Assembly (NCBI GenBank): GCA_964384915.1 | Contig: CAYLMA010000039.1 | Span: 1-27,086 of the forward strand | Reading direction: 5' to 3' | DNA from: Sulfurimicrobium sp964384915 | GTDB taxonomy: Bacteria; Pseudomonadota; Gammaproteobacteria; Burkholderiales; Sulfuricellaceae | DNA length: 27,086 nucleotides | In this document: positions 19,875 to 27,086 of the stretch, one piece after another | Position numbering within the stretch: position 1 is the stretch's first letter | How the letters are laid out: each line of letters begins with the position of its first letter | Made by a program: the position numbers and the translations under genes | Notes under the pieces: model-generated | What the model was told of the DNA's origin: nothing | The model's input: the letters and a program-made list of their open reading frames with translations, nothing else | The model's database searches: none

Positions 19875-22583
19875 TTATTGTATTGTCGGCTTGGAAGCGC
19901 GCAGCCAATCTTGCACCGGCAGCAAATTGTCCCAATCCACCGTTTCACCAAGGCTGCCGTCATCATTCACCACACGCAAGCGGCTTTGATCTTTGGTAAG
20001 GAACAGCACTTTTCCGTAGCACTTCGGGATGCGCCGTGACTTGCGCGCGGCGTCCTTGGTACTCTCCTTGGTTTCGATCAGCCGTATCACCGGTTCATCG
20101 CCGGGCACATGCGACAGGCAAACCACAAAGTCCGGGTGAAAATAGTTTTGATGCTCGCCCCGCACCAAGCGCACGGCGTAAGGTTTACGATCCGGGTTAC
20201 GGTGCCACCACTCCACGAAATCGGCGCGATCCAGCGCCCTGGCAAACTCAAGTTCCTCGCCATTCAGCTTGAGCAAGCTGTCATATTTTCCGATAGTCAA
20301 TTGCCCGCCAGCCAACAGCATCTTGCGGTCAGCCAGCCACTCGCGCGCATCTACCATCAGCAAGGTTTCAATCCTCGCCAGATCATCCTCCGATGGCGGC
20401 ATCACCCCGTAAATATTTTTGCGCGATGCGGCAAGGCTCAAGTCGGATGGGAACACCATCAAATCCGGAAGCGGAGCCGCATCTTCCAGCGTAGTAAATT
20501 CGGCGACAATGCTTTGCATCAGCTCCGCAATGTTCTGTGCTTCACGGCGAATAACCCAATACGCGGCATCGCGCGCGTGACGCTTCAACTCGGCTTCTTG
20601 TGGGCGCGCTTCTTCGTCAAACTGCTCGAATTCTTCCTCGATCACACCCCGCAAGCGGCGCGCCAGCACATCGACGATGATGCGTACATCCTCGTCTTCA
20701 ACCTGTGGCAGGCTGCGAAGGGTGCCGATGGCCTCACGCGCCAGCGCGCTGCGATCGGTAATCATCAGCACCTCTTCCTCATGGCGAGCGCCCTGCGTTA
20801 ATTCGGTATGCACCTCCTTTTCCTTGAGCCGGTTCAACGCTGCTCGCACCGCATTCCGTTTCAGTTCATCCGCTATCGGCAAGCGCGTCGCCACCGCCTC
20901 CGATACCCGGCTCATATCCTGCATTTGCGGGCGTTGCTCGCGCTTGAGCGCAAGCGGCAAATTGCGGATGCCGGTATGGCGAGGATAGGCGCGTATGCCT
21001 TTCTCCTTCAACAATTCCAGCAAGTCCGCTTCGCAGCGTGGCACCTCCGATTTGCGCGAGGGCGCACTTGCCGCCGGTGCGCCCAGCGCCGCATCGAGAT
21101 CCAGCAACACCTCATCCAGCTTGTAGCCGTCATAGGCCTCGCTATGAAGAACACCGAACAGCGACTGCTGCGGCCCCGACGAAGCGAGGGGCGCATTATC
21201 GCGCACTGGCATATCGGTTGCCGTCTCCTCCGGCAAAGGCAAGTCATACATCAAAGGCGCTTGCGATGACTCGCGGTTGGTCAACACCACCGCGCCGGAT
21301 TCAGTTTTGCGTACCACCAGTTTTTCAGTCTGCCCTTCCAGTTGGCTTTTCACAGCGCTGCTGGCTTGTACCGCCGCCTCGAAGCCGCGTTGCGCCTCCG
21401 CATTCGCCAGATAAACGTAAGCCGTATCCAGGTCTGGCGGGATCGCTGTCGGCTTGGGGTATGCTTCTCGAATCGGGCGCGACACGCGCATCACCCGCCC
21501 GATGAACTGCATGGCGAAATCGGCATCGTTCACCGACTTGGTCGAGGCCAGCACAAAGGCGCGCGGCGCATCGAAACCCGTACCGGCAGACTGCTTGAAA
21601 ATCAGCACTTCCTTGCTGCTGTCGTTGGCAATCGCCGCCATCAGCACCGGGTCGGGATCATCCGAAGAATGTTTACCAATAGCTGCGGGATGCACGCCGC
21701 ACAACTTGATCAAATCCTGTTCGGCCTCTTCCACCGTCTTGTCGCCGTTCGCCACCTGCACCAGCAGCAAGGGCGTCAGCGGTACGCCCGCCGCCTGCAA
21801 CTGTTTCTTGATGCGCTGCGAACGTTTCCATGCCTGACGCAACACCGTGCGCTTCAAATCGGCAACCGTCTGCACGCTCTGGCGCAAGTCGTAAACCACC
21901 GCCTCGATATAGCGCTTGTTCAAGCGCGCGCTCACCACCTCGTCGCGGCTGGCGGCAAAGTTCTCGAATGCGCTCTTGCCCGCCTGCTGCAAAAATTCCA
22001 GCAGCCGTTCATCCTTGGGCGTCGCCGTCGCCATGATTAAAAATTTCGGATCAAGCCATTGCGCGAATTTGCCAAACTCCGTGGTCTTGTCCAATCCGAT
22101 GTGCGCTTCGTCTACCACCAGCCCGATAGACAACCCCCGCGCTTTTGCCCGCGCCACAAATGCGGCCAGCGTGCGGGTTTCATCATCGGCATTCGAATCA
22201 TAGCCCGCCTTGCGGTCGGTCGCTTTGGCCACGCCTTGCGCGGTGGAGAGCAACACCATGCCGGGGCGGGCTTCCTGGTTGCGCCCCCGCGCCAGCATCA
22301 CCGAAGTCAACCCGGCGCAATTTGCCTTCAGCGCATCCTCGGTCTGCTGCACCAGATTCACGAACGGCACGAACCACAGCCACAGTGTGGGTCGTGCCGC
22401 GCTTACCGATTCCAGCACGCGCGAAATGACGAATGTCTTGCCCGAGCCGGTGGGCGCGCGCAGCAGGCAAGGGGGCGCAGAATCACGCAACAACGCGCGC
22501 GTCATGCCATCCACTAACGCACTTTGAAACGCCTCCGGTTCAATGGCGGCCGATTGTGCGGCGATGATGTCTTGGGCGCTCAT
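19875..22583 (-). CDS. res: Type III restriction endonuclease subunit R (helicase-nuclease)
   Basis: 902 aa. An SF2 helicase core has the Walker A APTGSGKT (43-50), Walker B DEAH (158-161), motif III TATP (186-189) and a motif VI-like QFIGRVMR. The C-terminal PD-(D/E)xK nuclease site is seen as HPDF (Asp818) with IETKES 18 residues on (Glu837, Lys839). This is the ATP-dependent cleavage/translocation subunit that acts with Mod on unmethylated sites in invading DNA. The size is close to, or slightly below, the roughly 970 aa of EcoP-type Res proteins. Its ATG overlaps the mod stop (ATGA). It shows no frameshift or loss of motifs, so the enzyme is probably active. The recognition site cannot be read from this subunit. 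Confidence 0.92.
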   Translation of the reverse strand: MSAQDIIAAQSAAIEPEAFQSALVDGMTRALLRDSAPPCLLRAPTGSGKTFVISRVLESVSAARPTLWLWFVPFVNLVQQTEDALKANCAGLTSVMLARGRNQEARPGMVLLSTAQGVAKATDRKAGYDSNADDETRTLAAFVARAKARGLSIGLVVDEAHIGLDKTTEFGKFAQWLDPKFLIMATATPKDERLLEFLQQAGKSAFENFAASRDEVVSARLNKRYIEAVVYDLRQSVQTVADLKRTVLRQAWKRSQRIKKQLQAAGVPLTPLLLVQVANGDKTVEEAEQDLIKLCGVHPAAIGKHSSDDPDPVLMAAIANDSSKEVLIFKQSAGTGFDAPRAFVLASTKSVNDADFAMQFIGRVMRVSRPIREAYPKPTAIPPDLDTAYVYLANAEAQRGFEAAVQASSAVKSQLEGQTEKLVVRKTESGAVVLTNRESSQAPLMYDLPLPEETATDMPVRDNAPLASSGPQQSLFGVLHSEAYDGYKLDEVLLDLDAALGAPAASAPSRKSEVPRCEADLLELLKEKGIRAYPRHTGIRNLPLALKREQRPQMQDMSRVSEAVATRLPIADELKRNAVRAALNRLKEKEVHTELTQGARHEEEVLMITDRSALAREAIGTLRSLPQVEDEDVRIIVDVLARRLRGVIEEEFEQFDEEARPQEAELKRHARDAAYWVIRREAQNIAELMQSIVAEFTTLEDAAPLPDLMVFPSDLSLAASRKNIYGVMPPSEDDLARIETLLMVDAREWLADRKMLLAGGQLTIGKYDSLLKLNGEELEFARALDRADFVEWWHRNPDRKPYAVRLVRGEHQNYFHPDFVVCLSHVPGDEPVIRLIETKESTKDAARKSRRIPKCYGKVLFLTKDQSRLRVVNDDGSLGETVDWDNLLPVQDWLRASKPTIQ

Positions 22584-24484
22584 GCCTCACTCCCCCGCTG
22601 CCCGCTCAGCAGCGTATCCATCAAGCTATAACAATTTGCATCCACCCCGCGTGCGGCAAGCTGTTCGCCCAGGGTTTGCGGACGGGTTGAATACACCGCC
22701 AGTCTGGCCGCGCCATGCTGTTGCGGCCAAGCGGCAAGAATCTCTATCGAAGCGGCATTGACCTCGTTGCACACCAGCAACTCGCAATCTTCCACGCGCC
22801 CGAGACGCTGCACCGCGCCCTCCGATGCGGCGTGCACCACGCCCAAACGCTTCAGCGCGAGCAGTTGGAAAGCGTGCGCCGCATCAATATCAAAATGCGC
22901 ATCGGCGGCTTCCACCTTGTCCAGTTGCAGATAGGCGAACTCGCCGCCCTGCTCGGGCGTGTAACCCGGTTTGCCGCCATAGCCCTGAATCACGCGGCGC
23001 ATCCGTTCCGCGCACACGTCGCGGCACAGGTTCTTGTCCGGCTCCTTGGCGTTGGCCTCGGTGCTGGAACACAGGATGAAGCGGCGCGACCCGGCATCCT
23101 CGGCATTCAGTTCCAGCACCGCCTGCCCGGTGGTGCCGGAACCGGCGAAGAAGTCGAGCACGACGTCGTTGGGTTGGGTGGCTTGGCGCAAGAGATTTAC
23201 AAGCAGGCTGAGAGGCTTGGGAAAAGGAAAAGCATTGAAGCCGAGTATTTCGTTAGCCGAATGCTCGCCCGTTCCGCTACGCTGCGAGACCAACCCAACT
23301 GCAAACTCATCAAGCACTTCCTCTTCCGAGGCACCGCGAATCCAGCTTGAAACAGGACGCACTTCGCTTTGCAAATCGGAAAGATGCCGCTTGAACCAAG
23401 GCCGTCCGAACCCGACCGGTTTACCGACCCAGAAATCCAAGTCAGGCAAGTCGCGTGTAATCAGCGGGGTCTTGTTTTTCGGACGCAGTGGAACATCGCC
23501 ACGGTCGATGGCATTCAATAGCTCGTCTTTGGTCTTCCACGTTTCGACACGCTCATCCTCGGGCTTTGGAAAAATAACTTTTCCTTCGCGGATGTATTGC
23601 TCCATCGTCTTCGCTTGCAGAGATTCGGCGTTCTCGATGATTTTTTCGCTCGCGAAAGCCCATACGCGGCTCGGATTGCACGGATACCACACACCGTTAT
23701 CTGGATTTTGAATCGGGTAGTAGCCATTTTTTCGCTCAAGATAATTATGCGACTTGCTCAAATCACCCGTCTTCCACCTGCCACGCGGGTCGTCGTCTGG
23801 ATTCTTGTACTGTGAAGAATCTTTTAGAACGCCACCGAAAGCGAAGCCGGGATTTGCAAAAACCAGCACATGTTCTTGATCGACCGAGAAACGTGCGCCC
23901 GATTCGTCGTTTGAGCCAGAACGAGTTTTCCATACGAATGATCCGACCCGCATTCCCGGAAACACCTCATCCATCAGCAACTCCAGCCGCGCGCGGTTTT
24001 CGTCGTTGATCGACACCAGAATCACGCCGTCTGTTGTGAGCAGGTCGCGCGCGAGGGTGAGACGGCGATACAGGAATTCCAGCCACTGTGAATGCCGCCA
24101 GCGGTCGTTTTTGCCGACGTAATGGTCGTTATAAACCCAGTCCTTGTTGCCGGTGTTGTACGGCGGATCGATGTAGATGACGCGGATTTTTCCGGCGTGG
24201 GTGGCGCGCAGCAGGCGCAGGGCGTCGTAGTTATCGCCTTCGATGATGAGATTGCGGTGCGCCTGAGCTTCGCTCATGGCTTCAGGCCGGCAACTCCATT
24301 CCTCCACCAGATGCGGCAACACCAGATCGGCATTCAGCGCCGCATCGCGTTCGATGGCATTCGCTTCCCAGTACAGTCCCAGCTTCTGCTTGGTGAGGTG
24401 CTCCACCAGCAGGCGGCGCAATTGCTGCTCGTTCAGGTGTTCAAGTTGGGAAAGCAGGTTGGCGGCATGGGTAGCGTCTGTCAT
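22580..24484 (-). CDS. mod: Type III restriction-modification DNA methyltransferase (N6-adenine), Mod subunit
   Basis: 634 aa beta-class adenine methyltransferase. The catalytic motif IV DPPYNTG is at 106-112, and the AdoMet-binding motif I DFFAGSG at 444-450. This order (IV before I) defines the beta class used by type III Mod proteins. The segment between (about 180-420) contains the target recognition region and gives the complex its sequence specificity. It protects host DNA and guides Res. The start codon lies 1 nt after the stop of a 37-codon ORF, with no good ribosome binding site of its own, so translation may depend on that ORF. It overlaps res by 4 nt. I see no simple-sequence tract in the 5' part of the gene of the kind that makes some mod genes phase-variable. 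Confidence 0.94.
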   Translation of the reverse strand: MTDATHAANLLSQLEHLNEQQLRRLLVEHLTKQKLGLYWEANAIERDAALNADLVLPHLVEEWSCRPEAMSEAQAHRNLIIEGDNYDALRLLRATHAGKIRVIYIDPPYNTGNKDWVYNDHYVGKNDRWRHSQWLEFLYRRLTLARDLLTTDGVILVSINDENRARLELLMDEVFPGMRVGSFVWKTRSGSNDESGARFSVDQEHVLVFANPGFAFGGVLKDSSQYKNPDDDPRGRWKTGDLSKSHNYLERKNGYYPIQNPDNGVWYPCNPSRVWAFASEKIIENAESLQAKTMEQYIREGKVIFPKPEDERVETWKTKDELLNAIDRGDVPLRPKNKTPLITRDLPDLDFWVGKPVGFGRPWFKRHLSDLQSEVRPVSSWIRGASEEEVLDEFAVGLVSQRSGTGEHSANEILGFNAFPFPKPLSLLVNLLRQATQPNDVVLDFFAGSGTTGQAVLELNAEDAGSRRFILCSSTEANAKEPDKNLCRDVCAERMRRVIQGYGGKPGYTPEQGGEFAYLQLDKVEAADAHFDIDAAHAFQLLALKRLGVVHAASEGAVQRLGRVEDCELLVCNEVNAASIEILAAWPQQHGAARLAVYSTRPQTLGEQLAARGVDANCYSLMDTLLSGQRGSEA

Positions 24485-24485
24485 G

Positions 24486-24599
24486 TTAGCGCTTAAGAAA
24501 TTCAGAGAACTGCATCATTAAACTTTCCAATATCTGTTTCATAATCTCAGCCGCAGATGCGCCAATACTTACGGCGAATCCTAACAGATTTAAGCGCAT
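24486..24599 (-). CDS. Small 37-aa ORF immediately upstream of mod (possible leader peptide or mini-gene)
   Basis: An ATG at 24599 opens a 37-codon frame that ends with TAA at 24488-24486, one base before the mod ATG (TAACATG). The peptide begins MRLNLLGFAVSIGASAAEIM with a mildly hydrophobic first half and ends in an amphipathic, helix-prone segment with QFSEFLKR. A stop codon lies four codons upstream of the ATG, and a GAG at about 12 nt is the only ribosome-binding-like sequence. It starts 2 bp inside the cassette from repeat copy A. The exact juxtaposition with mod argues for translational coupling or a real mini-protein, but no family is recognised and chance cannot be excluded. Confidence 0.45.
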   Translation of the reverse strand: MRLNLLGFAVSIGASAAEIMKQILESLMMQFSEFLKR

Positions 24600-24601
24600 G
24601 G

Positions 24602-24693
24602 CTGGATCTCAAAATGGGCTGTTCGAAAATGTTGAAAGCAGACATTCCTGGATGACTGAATCAGGTTACCCGTTAGCGTCTGCTAAGGCCGAT
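24602..24693 (-). repeat. 92-bp non-coding repeat, copy A (inverted copy of 17231-17322)
   Basis: Read on the minus strand, this has the same two conserved ends as copy B, separated by a 38-bp middle that is of equal length but not conserved. The 38-bp end (24602-24639) matches B at 32 of 38 bases, and the 16-bp end (24678-24693) at 13 of 16. It sits directly upstream of the small ORF-mod-res cassette, so A and B bracket the cassette in opposite orientation. Confidence 0.75.
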
Positions 24694-24716
24694 TTGCCGA
24701 CGACGACCAAGCATCG

Positions 24717-24751
24717 ATGAATGTCATCTCCTGGCAGAAGCCGACATTCAT
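24717..24751. repeat. Perfect 9-bp inverted repeat ATGAATGTC...GACATTCAT with 17-nt loop
   Basis: Arms 24717-24725 and 24743-24751 are perfect complements. The GACATTC core also occurs at 24640-24646 within the repeat-rich gap, so this is probably another unit of the same degenerate intergenic repeat family rather than a terminator; no T-run follows on either strand. Confidence 0.6.
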
Positions 24752-24785
24752 TCGTTGAGACTTACCTCTCCGCCTATGACGCTTC

Positions 24786-24803
24786 ATGGCACATCAGTGC
24801 CAT
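24786..24803 (-). terminator. Hairpin 17 bp after the tex stop codon (weak terminator or processing stem)
   Basis: ATGGCAC-ATCA-GTGCCAT forms a perfect 7-bp stem with a 4-nt loop just downstream of tex. On the minus strand it is followed by GAAGCG rather than a T-run, so it is not a standard intrinsic terminator. It may stabilise the tex mRNA end or assist factor-dependent termination. Confidence 0.35.
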
Positions 24804-24819
24804 TCCCTGCCAATTCAAT

Positions 24820-27086
<2,267 letters not shown>

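Larger units (their letters stand above)
24485..24819. other. 335-bp region between tex and mod: small ORF, repeat copy A, and hairpins
   Basis: From left to right this holds the 37-codon ORF, repeat copy A, and a series of GACATTC/GAATGTC-type boxes in alternating orientation (24640-24646, 24719-24725, 24743-24749), then a hairpin just past tex. GCGCTTAA (24489-24496) recurs inverted as TTAAGCGC (24590-24597). No tRNA or larger gene was found. Confidence 0.6.

Noticed and set aside
22580..24484. Phase variation of mod by a simple-sequence repeat
   Set aside because: No long mono-, di-, tetra- or pentanucleotide tract was seen in the gene or just upstream.

Overview
The window is about 27 kb of GC-rich proteobacterial chromosome. 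The protein families, GC-rich codon use and the antisense ORF shadows typical of high-GC DNA suggest a betaproteobacterium, perhaps a Nitrosomonadales/Gallionellales-like environmental organism. This is an inference; no rRNA or other taxonomic marker is present. Both window edges cut genes: a phosphoglucomutase runs off the left end and the tex gene runs off the right end.

Layout. (1) 1-1132 (-): 5' two-thirds of pgm. (2) 1377-11000 (-): a four-gene signalling operon, transcribed in the order HD-GYP response regulator, hybrid histidine kinase with HAMP/GAF/PAS/PAS, hybrid histidine kinase with a seven-helix membrane sensor and two PAS domains, and a REC protein with an uncharacterised C-terminal region. 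Both kinases carry HisKA, HATPase, REC and Hpt modules and are clear paralogues. Output through cyclic di-GMP breakdown by the HD-GYP protein is likely. (3) 11454-15655 (+): a divergent two-gene RND efflux operon (lipoprotein adaptor plus permease, 4-nt overlap) with an operator-like palindrome upstream. No outer-membrane channel or local regulator is visible. (4) 16075-17174 (+): an Xre/MbcA-type antitoxin and RES-domain toxin pair with its own promoter and a GTGA overlap. (5) 17349-24599 (-): a type III restriction-modification cassette, in the order small leader ORF, mod, res, an AlbA_2/ATP-binding protein, and a GIY-YIG nuclease with DUF4357. (6) 24820-27086 (-): tex.

Regions 4 and 5 form a small defence island between housekeeping genes, with visibly lower GC in the intergenic and GIY-YIG parts. 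The most notable finding is that the type III cassette is bracketed almost exactly by two inverted copies of a 92-bp non-coding repeat (17231-17322 and 24602-24693). Each copy has conserved ends around a variable 38-bp middle of the same length. The repeats abut the cassette: one ends 26 bp past the GIY-YIG stop codon, and the other ends 2 bp before the start codon of an unlisted 37-codon ORF whose stop codon lies 1 nt before the mod start. This looks like a defence cassette delivered into, or by recombination between, dispersed repeats. The accessory genes behind res suggest an expanded type III system.
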